Assembly (NCBI GenBank): GCA_013215145.1
Contig: JABSRP010000049.1
Location: 1-47,804, forward strand
From: Pseudobacteriovorax sp.
GTDB taxonomy: Bacteria; Bdellovibrionota_B; Oligoflexia; Oligoflexales; Oligoflexaceae
Length of the DNA: 47,804 bases
Reading direction: 5' to 3'
The translations under genes and the position numbers were made by a program. Position 1 is the first letter of the stretch. Every line of letters starts with the position of its first letter. Shown here piece after piece: positions 25,507 to 33,292 of this stretch. The notes beneath the pieces were generated by a model that saw only the letters and a program-made list of their open reading frames with translations, was not told the origin of the DNA and ran no database searches.

Positions 25507-26118
25507 ATGAAATCCATAGCGATATACTACCGAGTATCCACTGACAAGCAAGAGTTACAAAGTCAAAAAAAATCTGTTGAAGATTGGCTGGCAGCCCTAC
25601 CCGAGGACAAACGCCCCCTTCGACAAGAAATTTTCGAAGACGAAGGGATTAGTGGGTCCACCAGTAAACGGCCAGGTTATCAAAACCTTCTCGCAGATGC
25701 AGCCACAGGAAAATTCGATACCATTGTCGTCTACCGTCTTGATCGGTTTAGTAGAAACGCTTCGGAAGCTATTCAGACCCTGCTATCCCTGGATGAAATT
25801 GGAGTGGGATTTATCTCCGTCACCCAACCCGTCCTAAATCTTGGTCATGAAAATCCCTTTAGGCGAACCATGCTGGCCGCCTTTGCCGAGATAGCTGAGA
25901 TTGAGCGCCAGACTATTGTCACTCGGGTCAAAGCTGGGTTAGAAGCTGCAAAAAAGCGTGGCGTAAAATTAGGACCACCAACTAAAGTGACAGAGCAAAA
26001 AACTAAGGACATTCTACAGCAACGAAAAGAAGGGAAAAGCATCCGCGGCATAGCAAACTCTATTGGCCTCAGCTATGGTGCCGTCCAAAAAATTTTAAAG
26101 TCTAACACCCTAAGCTAG
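25507..26118 (+). CDS. Small serine recombinase (resolvase/invertase family), copy 2
   Basis: 203 residues, the same length as copy 1 at 10705 and identical at more than half of positions, including Tyr-Tyr-Arg-Val-Ser-Thr-Asp-Lys-Gln (Ser11), the Asp-Thr-Ile-Val-Val-Tyr-Arg-Leu-Asp-Arg segment and Asn-Pro-Phe-Arg-Arg-Thr-Met-Leu-Ala-Ala-Phe. The C-terminal helix-turn-helix (about 165-198) differs more, so the two may bind different sites. It begins 27 bases after the oxidoreductase stop and may be co-transcribed. Its 3' end overlaps the convergent DUF1304 gene by 9 bases. No flanking inverted or direct repeats were recognised. Confidence 0.88.
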   Translation: MKSIAIYYRVSTDKQELQSQKKSVEDWLAALPEDKRPLRQEIFEDEGISGSTSKRPGYQNLLADAATGKFDTIVVYRLDRFSRNASEAIQTLLSLDEIGVGFISVTQPVLNLGHENPFRRTMLAAFAEIAEIERQTIVTRVKAGLEAAKKRGVKLGPPTKVTEQKTKDILQQRKEGKSIRGIANSIGLSYGAVQKILKSNTLS

Positions 26119-26472
26119 CCACATAGTGAGTAAAGCTAGCAATGCTGGAGCGCCTTGGACAAAAAGAATTTTTCTACTAACAGAATAAGCGCCATAAACT
26201 GCTGCCACACAAACAAACACAAGATTCATAACGATGATGGGTTGACCAGCGGGATGATCTCCGATCAGAAGCCCATACACAAGACCACTTGCTAAAAAAC
26301 CATTATACATACCTTGATTAGCAGCCAGCTTTACGGATTCGTTAGCGAAGCTTTCGGTCAATCCAAAGATTTTGCGCGTCCTAGGCTTCGTCCACAGAAA
26401 CATCTCTAGGTAAAGAAAATAGAAGTGAAGCAAGGCTACTAAGATAACTAGGATAGTATTGATAATTGTCAT
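26110..26472 (-). CDS. DUF1304 family membrane protein
   Basis: 120 residues from ATG 26472 (GGAG nine bases upstream), the usual family length. Four membrane helices are visible (about 3-22, 50-68, 73-91 and 98-117). A loop after the first helix holds Glu-Met-Phe-Leu-Trp-Thr-Lys-Pro, and Asn-Gln-Gly-Met-Tyr-Asn-Gly-Phe-Leu-Ala is the family signature. The function is unknown. It is a single gene. Confidence 0.85.
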   Translation of the reverse strand: MTIINTILVILVALLHFYFLYLEMFLWTKPRTRKIFGLTESFANESVKLAANQGMYNGFLASGLVYGLLIGDHPAGQPIIVMNLVFVCVAAVYGAYSVSRKILFVQGAPALLALLTMWLA

Positions 26473-26796
26473 AATGATGAACTCCAATGGTTGAAAGCGT
26501 CGGCGTATTAACGTTTCGGTAACACCTAACAGAAAGTTTATATATTTAGCACTTTACTATTAAGGCACCAAAATATGATACCTTTCGGACAAATCACAGA
26601 TTTCCCGCTGACCCCCAACTAAAACGACACATTAATCAAAAAACTAAGGAATATTTTAGGGTATTACGGAGAGGTAGACTCTGGCATCGCAGGACAGGGC
26701 TCAAGAAAAGGACAGAGGGATGGAAAGGTTCTGAAATAGTATAAGCCCCTGGCGTAGACCGCCAAGAACGTAGGTTCTCTCAAAGTTGACCTAAGG
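26473..26796. other. 324-base intergenic region
   Basis: No gene is seen. A 6-bp dyad with a 3-base loop, TTGACC-TAA-GGTCAA (26786-26800), overlaps the stop codon of the CheZ-like gene on the minus strand and may act at its 3' end; it lacks a U-tract. A weaker AGAAC/GTTCT pair lies at 26766-26779. Confidence 0.45.
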
Positions 26797-27345
26797 TCAA
26801 AACATTAGAACACTATCTGCAGACTCTTTATTTGGTAAACCATCGATAAATTTACGGACGATATCGCGTTCCGACTTCATGGCTGTCAACGTCAATAGGT
26901 GCTCACCAAAACTATGAAGTTCAGCGTTGTCTACATAATCTCGCCCCAGATTGGTCCGGTACTCCACCCAGTATTTAATCATCTTGGACATGTTTTCTAG
27001 ATTTTGTCTGAGTCTGTCTTGGAACTGCAAAGACTGAATAATTGGATGAATGACAGTCTTTATCTCGTCGTTCCCTTGAGCAAGCTCTCTTAGAGTCGTG
27101 ATAAGATCTCGTAGAGATGACGTCGAACCACGCTTCGCCAGGAGGGAATGAATGGTGGTTTTCAGTCCCTGGATAGCTTTAAGGCTTTCGTCAGACAACT
27201 CCGAAACCCGGCTAGTATCCTCCAAGAGCTTGTTGATAGAATCGCTGACATGAGTCGTTGAGGTTTCGGATTCTTTGATGCACCAATCTAGAGTTTTTTC
27301 GGTAAAGATATAGTATCGATCGATCAAGTCTTTAGCTGCAAGCAT
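26797..27345 (-). CDS. CheZ-like phosphatase-type protein (second of a pair)
   Basis: 182 residues, almost entirely helical, from ATG 27345 (AAGGGA upstream). Residues 104-120 read Gln-Ser-Leu-Gln-Phe-Gln-Asp-Arg-Leu-Arg-Gln-Asn-Leu, matching the CheZ catalytic helix in which an Asp and a Gln four residues later drive dephosphorylation of CheY (here Asp110 and Gln114). It is shorter than E. coli CheZ and lacks an obvious C-terminal CheY-binding tail. It is 12 bases downstream of a second CheZ-like gene. Assignment as a response-regulator phosphatase rests on the motif alone. Confidence 0.62.
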   Translation of the reverse strand: MLAAKDLIDRYYIFTEKTLDWCIKESETSTTHVSDSINKLLEDTSRVSELSDESLKAIQGLKTTIHSLLAKRGSTSSLRDLITTLRELAQGNDEIKTVIHPIIQSLQFQDRLRQNLENMSKMIKYWVEYRTNLGRDYVDNAELHSFGEHLLTLTAMKSERDIVRKFIDGLPNKESADSVLMF

Positions 27346-27357
27346 TGGAAATCCCTT

Positions 27358-28023
27358 TTAAAATTCTAGAAAAACACTTCTCTCTGTTTGCCCTTCAGGG
27401 GCATCTTTTTCCAAAACGATCTTATAATAATCGGCAGTTTCTTCTACAGAACTACAAATCTTGGCCAAATCTTCGGCGAGATCCGAGGCATCGACGTGTT
27501 CGTCCGAAAGCAGAAGCTTTTCCACCATGGCCCAACCCTTCACGACATGATCAATCCTCTGAGACACAGCGTCCTGGAACTGCATAGAGCTCAGAGCGGG
27601 GAGGACTTGACCTTTAATTCCAGCGTTGAGCGTTATGAGCCCCTCCATTTGCTTCTGAACTCCAGCTAAACCAAGACGTCTCCTTTTTTGTGTTTCGTCT
27701 TCTTCAATGCTAGATTCATCGATGGACTTCCCCTCGGCGATAGCGTCTTGGACCTTACTAAATAGATCGTCAACTTCTTCATTGACAGAGTCTTTGTCCG
27801 CGTCCAGTATCCCATCGCCAAAATATAACTCGTAGAAATTCTTCAAGGCCTCAAAAGCCGGTCTATCGATGTAATTGGAGGACAGTTGGAAGACAGCGTC
27901 AGTGCATTCGGCAGCTCCACCAATCGCTTCTTTCCCAAGACCATCCAAGATCTTAAAGAATATTTTGTCAAAAGCTTGAAGTTCCATTGTGTCTGGGGGT
28001 AATTGCTTTGCTTCACTCGACAT
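27358..28023 (-). CDS. CheZ-like phosphatase-type protein (first of a pair)
   Basis: 221 residues, helical and acidic, from ATG 28023. The motif Ser-Met-Gln-Phe-Gln-Asp-Ala-Val-Ser-Gln-Arg-Ile (146-157) places Asp151 and Gln155 as in the CheZ active site. A charged Glu/Asp/Ser linker (about 80-115) separates it from an N-terminal helical part. It shares only the core motif with the downstream gene, so the pair is an old duplication or a functional heterodimer. No CheA, CheW or chemoreceptor gene lies close by. Confidence 0.65.
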   Translation of the reverse strand: MSSEAKQLPPDTMELQAFDKIFFKILDGLGKEAIGGAAECTDAVFQLSSNYIDRPAFEALKNFYELYFGDGILDADKDSVNEEVDDLFSKVQDAIAEGKSIDESSIEEDETQKRRRLGLAGVQKQMEGLITLNAGIKGQVLPALSSMQFQDAVSQRIDHVVKGWAMVEKLLLSDEHVDASDLAEDLAKICSSVEETADYYKIVLEKDAPEGQTERSVFLEF

Positions 28024-28170
28024 ACGACATACCTGTGTTATTACGGCCTTCTGTTATATTAACATAACTCTCGGTATGTAGGTAAAACACAGGGGCGAAA
28101 CCTTTCAAAACTAAGAAAATCGAAAAATCATTAAAGCCCATCGCTCTGAAAAGTCCCGAATTATATTTTT

Positions 28171-28198
28171 TTGTTGCTTATTTTCAGATAGTTATATT
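28171..28198 (+). promoter_or_regulatory. Sigma-70-like promoter for a candidate sRNA
   Basis: TTGTTG (28171-28176) and TATATT (28193-28198) are separated by 16 bases in an AT-rich stretch. A start near 28205 would give an RNA ending at the strong terminator at 28291-28322. Confidence 0.45.
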
Positions 28199-28204
28199 TT
28201 TCAC

Positions 28205-28322
28205 TTAAACAAACCCTAGAGTCCACCGAATACATCTTTGGCTGCTGACTCAGTAGCCTTAGGCTGAATACTCAGTCCTTGGTCCCCTCGAACCCTTACC
28301 CTGCGGGTAAGGGTTATTTTTT
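28205..28322 (+). ncRNA. Candidate small RNA of about 118 nt
   Basis: The plus strand has a promoter-like sequence and an intrinsic terminator but no open frame between them, and no plus-strand gene is upstream within 2 kb. The predicted RNA contains GGCTGCTG-ACT-CAGTAGCC (8 bp with one G-U), then CTGA-ATAC-TCAG, then the terminator. Both neighbours run on the minus strand. I do not recognise it as 6S, tmRNA or another known family. Confidence 0.45.
28291..28322 (+). terminator. Strong rho-independent terminator
   Basis: An 11-bp perfect stem (AACCCTTACCC/GGGTAAGGGTT) with a 3-base loop is followed by ATTTTTTT. The tail is on the plus strand, so it does not serve the minus-strand genes on either side. 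Confidence 0.9.
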
Positions 28323-28375
28323 TGCAAAATTCCAAAACTTATGATGATTAGGTTACATCGCATCTATCCAGTGGA

Positions 28376-29950
28376 CTAAGCTGTTTTCAGAGAACCCGAA
28401 GGGATTTTGATTTTCATTTCTAAGCTCACCCCATGATCTTGATTTTCTCTAAGCGTCACGCTTCCTTGGTGGCTATCTGCTATTTCTTTTAGAGCTGCTA
28501 GACCAACGCCTCGGCCACTAGACTGACTGAGCTCCTTGGCTGTGGAAATCCGATCTTCGAAGACCAATTCGAGTAGCTCTGCCGCATCTGTATAAGCAAC
28601 AGACAACCCTTTTGCTTTTGCTTTCAAAGATTCCCAATCAATGCCTGCTCCCTTGTCACCTACCTTGAGGATGAGCTGCTCGTCGACTATAGTACAGTCA
28701 ATCGTGAACTCAGCGACTTTATTGAGGCCTCTTCCTTGCTCTGGTAGGATATACCCATGATCTGCAGCATTGTTGAGAGAATGCATGAGGACCGTCCTTA
28801 TAACATTCCTTAACTCCGTAGACATTGTCTGAATATCACTGCTCACATGCAATGCTTTGAGCTTTATGTCGTTTTCAGCAAGACGCTCTCCGATACTTGG
28901 CATGATATCATAGACAATACTGAAGACATCTTCAGTAGATTCTAAATGACTCTTTTGATCACTTAAAAGATCCATAACGCGGTTTTCTTCGTAAATTTCT
29001 GTTGTCATCAATCGGAGAATATCTTCGGCGTTCATAAGAGGTTTGCTACTATCCAATGATGTTTCAAGTCTGTGTAACAGATCAGAAATCATAGTGAGAC
29101 CCATACTCCGCGCATTGCCTTTAAAAGTGTGGATTTGACGGAGCTGCTTTTTGTTAGGGAACTCTTTGATCCGCAATAGATCCTCGATCAGAACACCAAG
29201 CTCTGATAAGAAAGGTTGGACCTTATCGGAAGACTGCTTGCATAGGGTTAACCACCTCTCCTGGATAACGTTTGCGCGAAATTCTGCTTCCTCTAATTGG
29301 CGATGAATACGCTCTAGATCACTAATGTTTGATATCGTAAGAAGCACCTTCACCACGTGAGCCTGCTTGTCGAGGATAGGCACCCACCTAAGAATAAATT
29401 TGCTATCTGGATCGTTTTTTAAAAGCAATACAGTTGGTAGATGCCCAGCATTCATCGACCAGTTTAGTTCTGTCTCTCCAATACACAAATTCAACACTTC
29501 TTTAATGATACTAAGCTCATTTTCTTTAAAAGTTGCGTAAGAAAACACAGCGTTTACCAAATCCAGACCCAGTAGCTCGCCATCCTGCGAAGAGAACATT
29601 CTATCTAGATGTTTTGAATAGCCAGGCTCGATTCTCAAGTCACGATCGATTGTCAGAAGTCCTTCCTCAACGGAATCCATAACCAATCGCAGCCTTTTTC
29701 TCTCAAGCTTTACTTCTTTTGTTTTTTTTGTAGCGAAGGCGAGCAAAACAATAAGAGCGAGAATAAGTAGACTTAGTCCTAAAGTAAAGCTTTTAAACAG
29801 TTCCGTCTGCCTAGCAGCGAGCCTCTGGACTTCAAGTTCGACGTTTTGTAAATCGATTTCAGATTTAAGTCGACGGTTTTTCTCTTCTTCAAAAACAAGA
29901 TTTGCCTCAGCTAACTTTCTATCTAGATTAGATTGACTTTTTTCAACCAA
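28376..29950 (-). CDS. PAS-HPt-CheA-like kinase (probably the C-terminal half of a TPR kinase)
   Basis: 524 residues as read from TTG 29950, which has no ribosome site. A coiled coil (1-50), one membrane helix (about 55-73), a PAS domain (88-210), an HPt domain with His274 in Ile-His-Thr-Phe-Lys-Gly-Asn-Ala-Arg, and an ATPase: N-box Ser-Leu-Asn-Asn-Ala-Ala-Asp-His (391-398), G1 Asp-Lys-Gly-Ala-Gly, G2 Ser-Gly-Arg-Gly-Val-Gly. All catalytic elements are intact. It overlaps the TPR gene upstream by 28 bases in the -1 frame across an A6 run. An in-frame TGA near 29963 means it cannot start much earlier. The pair is probably one gene broken by a frameshift. Confidence 0.8.
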   Translation of the reverse strand: MVEKSQSNLDRKLAEANLVFEEEKNRRLKSEIDLQNVELEVQRLAARQTELFKSFTLGLSLLILALIVLLAFATKKTKEVKLERKRLRLVMDSVEEGLLTIDRDLRIEPGYSKHLDRMFSSQDGELLGLDLVNAVFSYATFKENELSIIKEVLNLCIGETELNWSMNAGHLPTVLLLKNDPDSKFILRWVPILDKQAHVVKVLLTISNISDLERIHRQLEEAEFRANVIQERWLTLCKQSSDKVQPFLSELGVLIEDLLRIKEFPNKKQLRQIHTFKGNARSMGLTMISDLLHRLETSLDSSKPLMNAEDILRLMTTEIYEENRVMDLLSDQKSHLESTEDVFSIVYDIMPSIGERLAENDIKLKALHVSSDIQTMSTELRNVIRTVLMHSLNNAADHGYILPEQGRGLNKVAEFTIDCTIVDEQLILKVGDKGAGIDWESLKAKAKGLSVAYTDAAELLELVFEDRISTAKELSQSSGRGVGLAALKEIADSHQGSVTLRENQDHGVSLEMKIKIPSGSLKTA

Positions 29951-31077
29951 AATTTCTCAGTAAGTTGGTTCATTTCTAAAGATGATTGATAGGCCTCTTG
30001 ATGACGTTCCATAGCGGCTTGAGCTAAATGCAACCGTTCAAAAACCTCTATACGATCTTTTATAAATTCGGGAGGATAATGTTTAAGGGCGACATTTAAT
30101 GGTTCAATCATTTGCTCCCATTTTTTTTCGTACTGATATATTGATGCAAGTTTAACGGTGGAATCCGCTAACCAAATCGAAGAGTTGATTTCTTGGAAAA
30201 AAGAAATTGCTTTTTTAGCCCAAAGCTCAGCCTGTTCGTACTCTTTCAACAAAACATAGACGGAAGAGTATCCTAAATGAATCATAGCAACCACTTCGTA
30301 GTACTCAATTTCCGTAGCTAACTGCTGGGCTCGATCAAAATAAGGAATAGACTGTTTAGCAATCTTCGGATCCTTTTGATTAAGTATAGCCACCGTATGG
30401 TTGAAAATATTCTCTAAGCAAATAAAACGAAAATCGGGTTCCATGCAGTCTTGATCTGACAATTGAAACATTTCAAGGGAACGTTTTTTCGACCCGTAGG
30501 CCTCCAAAACTAGCCCCATCTTAACCAGGGTTAAAATCTTTTCTAAATTTCGAGACTGGCTCGAACGTTTTGCTAGATTATAGGCATGAGTGACCGCATC
30601 TAAAGAACGAGCTCCATCGGTATAAATCAATGTGCCTGACAATGCCAAATGCAAGTGAATTTCGAGCTTTTCGTCTTTCATCTCCCTAGCTTGATTCACT
30701 AAGTCTTCAAAATGCTCTGAGGAAGAAGGGTCGAGATAATAGGAAAAAAGAATTCTGACGTCATCCCATTCTAGTTTACGAATAATCTCGACTGCTCTTT
30801 TTAAATTACCTTTCGAAGGTCTAGTCGCCGCCTGGCGAAAATCACTGACTTGAAAAAATATTGCGGACGCCCATTCCGGAGTATGAATTTTAGTGGGATT
30901 TTGAAGAACCTCCTCAAACCATTGCCAAACAGGCACTGGATTATCTTTCTGCTCATCAAACCGCTGCCAGAAGTCTTGCTTTGAAAAGGCAGTACCCTGC
31001 GAGGCAAGTGCTGGACAGTAGTCAGCTAAACTCACAATAAAGGCGAGAACTAACAATGCTATCAACCCACGAAAAAT
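29923..31077 (-). CDS. Secreted TPR sensor region (probable N-terminal half of the kinase at 28376)
   Basis: 384 residues if begun at ATT 31077, or 380 from TTG 31065. A signal peptide or anchor (Leu-Ile-Ala-Leu-Leu-Val-Leu-Ala) ends near Ala-Leu-Ala. The rest is helical TPR-type repeats (about 60-360), with typical Ala-x-x-x-Tyr pairs and Leu-Ala-x-x-Ile-Glu-x-Tyr segments. It ends with Lys-Phe-Trp-Leu-Lys-Lys-Val-Asn-Leu-Ile; a -1 shift at the AAA AAA codons would continue into the coiled coil of the downstream kinase. The neighbouring cyclase carries TPR, coiled coil, membrane helix and output in a single chain, which supports fusion. Confidence 0.75.
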   Translation of the reverse strand: MFRGLIALLVLAFIVSLADYCPALASQGTAFSKQDFWQRFDEQKDNPVPVWQWFEEVLQNPTKIHTPEWASAIFFQVSDFRQAATRPSKGNLKRAVEIIRKLEWDDVRILFSYYLDPSSSEHFEDLVNQAREMKDEKLEIHLHLALSGTLIYTDGARSLDAVTHAYNLAKRSSQSRNLEKILTLVKMGLVLEAYGSKKRSLEMFQLSDQDCMEPDFRFICLENIFNHTVAILNQKDPKIAKQSIPYFDRAQQLATEIEYYEVVAMIHLGYSSVYVLLKEYEQAELWAKKAISFFQEINSSIWLADSTVKLASIYQYEKKWEQMIEPLNVALKHYPPEFIKDRIEVFERLHLAQAAMERHQEAYQSSLEMNQLTEKFWLKKVNLI

Positions 31078-31084
31078 AAAACAT

Positions 31085-31090
31085 CTCCTT
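31085..31090 (-). promoter_or_regulatory. Ribosome binding site pointing to an ATT start
   Basis: AAGGAG lies 7 bases before ATT 31077 and 19 bases before the first conventional in-frame codon, TTG 31065. The ATT start adds Met-Phe-Arg-Gly to the hydrophobic signal. The frame is closed by TAG at 31095-31093. An ATG overlaps the site at 31084 but is out of frame. Confidence 0.5.
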
Positions 31091-31128
31091 TTCTACACAT
31101 ATTGCCATCCTTGCTTCTACGGTTTGAT

Positions 31129-33123
31129 CTATCCTGACTTCCGAAGCGTTTGTAAAAGCTTTTGGTAATAGAGTCTATCGGCATGCTGGTCATCGCGCAC
31201 ACGCAGATCATGGTTCAACGTATATACTTTGAAATCCCTTTGAAACTTGGCCGACAAATTTTCAAAAATTCCGTCTTGCATAATGATGATGTGACTGTTG
31301 ATCTGATCAAACAGTTGTTTACGCATGGATTCATACCGATTAGCAAGTATGATTCCCCTCCCAAAAAGATCATATTCCAAAGCACCAGTTCTTGGATAAA
31401 GGCCTTGCAGGGATCCTTTAGCAATTCCAATACAACAATGGACAGGAAAGGCAAAGTCATACAAACTAACATTATCATTTAGCTTTTGAATGAACTGGTA
31501 GGCAAGCTCACAACTTAAGTCCTCCGCATGCATCCCTTGGGGAATTTCGAATGGATACCCTATCGAACAAAGAAATCCATCGCCTAACTCCTTAATTCGA
31601 TAGCCAGTGGCACTTAATTCTTCTGGACAGTATTCTTGAGTCAAAAGAGACGTACAATCTTTGATGACTGAACTAAAAAACTCTTTCAAGTTGGAGTGGT
31701 GGAGCAATGACGACCCAACGATATCAAAGCACATCACAATCCCTTCGCCCGGATGGGTCGGCATCGTTGACTCTAAAGCCGCTCCTTTTTTTACCAAATT
31801 GATTTGATGGGGATATATAATTTTTTTAAATTGGTTGTAGGCATGATCTTTCTCTTCAGCTTCCCGATTAGCACGCGCCTCTTCCCTCAGCAATTCAATA
31901 ACATGCTGTTTTTTTTGATTACGAAACCAGAAAAATATAGCAAGACCAAGAAGAATTGATATCGCAACAGTGAGAATTTTTGTTTTTTCCTGCGAGGCAA
32001 TGACTAAGTCTTTCTTCTCCAGCTTCAGCTTATTAATCTCTAATTCTTTTTCGCGCTTTAGAATTTCGATAGAATTCACTTTCTTCATGGTTCGTTTTTT
32101 GATATTGGCCAGCATACTATCCTGAAAAAATGCCCAAAATTGGCGATAAAACTGCCCCATTTGCCTATCCGCTAGTGATAATGAAGAGAGTCGTTTTGCG
32201 ACATCGAGCATCACATCAGTCTGGGTAGTTGGCGATATAGACAGGCATTCGTCTAGGCGTGTGTCATCACCAATACGGAATCGAATGTACTGATGATAGC
32301 AACGCAGGAATTCTCTTCCGGGGAAATCGTTGTATTTTGCTTTCTCCAGTTCTTGCCGTGCCTCTTCTATTCTTCCGACTTCAAGCAGAGCCAGGGAATG
32401 GAATATCGCGATATCATTTTTTAGTTTAGGAAGTTCTCTAAATTTAACCTTTTGCAGCAAGGGAAGGGCACTCTTTGCATCATAAAGAATAATGAGATAA
32501 ACCACGCCCATATTGTAGTATTCCCATGAAGGATGGAAACCATGTTTGATCTGAATGGCCGTGGATTCTTTGAGGAACTCCATCCCCTTCAATATGGTTG
32601 CAAGGTCTCTTGTGGGTCGCAGGTAGGCCATGATAATTGCTGTATTTAATATATAGTGGGAGTTATCAGCATCATTGGGAATTTCGTCTATAAAGGCCGA
32701 GAGCCTCTCCACCTCACTTAAATCGTCAGCTCTGGCAGCAGCTGCAATCATTTTTGTTAGGACACGAGCTTTTTCCGAAACACTTGAAGCCTGATCAAAA
32801 AGCTTCTTCGCTGACAGATCATCACGTCCGCCAACGAAAATGCAGTCTGCAAGTAGACCGTAGTCATCGGACCTGACAAAGTTAGCGCAGTTATCTACGT
32901 CCGGAACAAAAATATACGATTCAAGGGCATAGCGCTCGTCACTACCGAGTGGGAGTTTAGCGATAATCCTCCCAAGCTGCTCTCGGTCGTTCTTATCCAC
33001 CTGATGAGTTGCAGAGATTTCGGCGCGAATTTTATCATACTTGCCCCAATACTTAGCCGGATCCTCGATTTTTGCGTGGATCACAGTCGGTGAAAGCAAT
33101 ATTAGGAGCAAATAGCGAAGCAA
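31129..33123 (-). CDS. TPR-membrane-class III adenylate/guanylate cyclase
   Basis: 664 residues from TTG 33123 (AGGA eight bases upstream), giving a Sec signal ending near Val-Ile-His-Ala; the TTG at 33141 has no ribosome site. A periplasmic TPR-like helical region (about 30-340) precedes a coiled coil, a membrane helix (about 380-398) and a catalytic domain (about 440-640). Metal-binding Asp residues are visible in Met-Cys-Phe-Asp-Ile-Val-Gly-Ser-Ser and in Lys-Glu-Leu-Gly-Asp-Gly-Phe. In the last motif, Ile-Leu-Ala-Asn-Arg-Tyr-Glu-Ser, the usual transition-state Asn is replaced by Ile, while the Arg is kept. Activity is therefore uncertain. The architecture mirrors the TPR kinase next to it. 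Confidence 0.78.
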   Translation of the reverse strand: MLRYLLLILLSPTVIHAKIEDPAKYWGKYDKIRAEISATHQVDKNDREQLGRIIAKLPLGSDERYALESYIFVPDVDNCANFVRSDDYGLLADCIFVGGRDDLSAKKLFDQASSVSEKARVLTKMIAAAARADDLSEVERLSAFIDEIPNDADNSHYILNTAIIMAYLRPTRDLATILKGMEFLKESTAIQIKHGFHPSWEYYNMGVVYLIILYDAKSALPLLQKVKFRELPKLKNDIAIFHSLALLEVGRIEEARQELEKAKYNDFPGREFLRCYHQYIRFRIGDDTRLDECLSISPTTQTDVMLDVAKRLSSLSLADRQMGQFYRQFWAFFQDSMLANIKKRTMKKVNSIEILKREKELEINKLKLEKKDLVIASQEKTKILTVAISILLGLAIFFWFRNQKKQHVIELLREEARANREAEEKDHAYNQFKKIIYPHQINLVKKGAALESTMPTHPGEGIVMCFDIVGSSLLHHSNLKEFFSSVIKDCTSLLTQEYCPEELSATGYRIKELGDGFLCSIGYPFEIPQGMHAEDLSCELAYQFIQKLNDNVSLYDFAFPVHCCIGIAKGSLQGLYPRTGALEYDLFGRGIILANRYESMRKQLFDQINSHIIIMQDGIFENLSAKFQRDFKVYTLNHDLRVRDDQHADRLYYQKLLQTLRKSG

Positions 33124-33292
33124 GTAAGTATTCCTATCCAAAAATTAGAAACGCTCTGGTCGAAAGATCGGAAAAAATACTGAAATACAAACGGTGAAAA
33201 TTTGCCTACGGTTCGAAATACCTTTAGAGTCAGTGTTAGGCAGATATGCGGTAGATCATTTGTAAAACCTAGGGATTAGGAGTTATACGAGA

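Noticed and set aside
10552..26200. Transposon or integron carrying the serine recombinases.
   Set aside because: No terminal inverted repeats, target duplications, transposase or attC-like sites were recognised near either gene.
28260..28315. tRNA-like GGTTCGAG on the minus strand.
   Set aside because: No acceptor stem, D arm or anticodon arm can be folded around it; it is part of the terminator stem.
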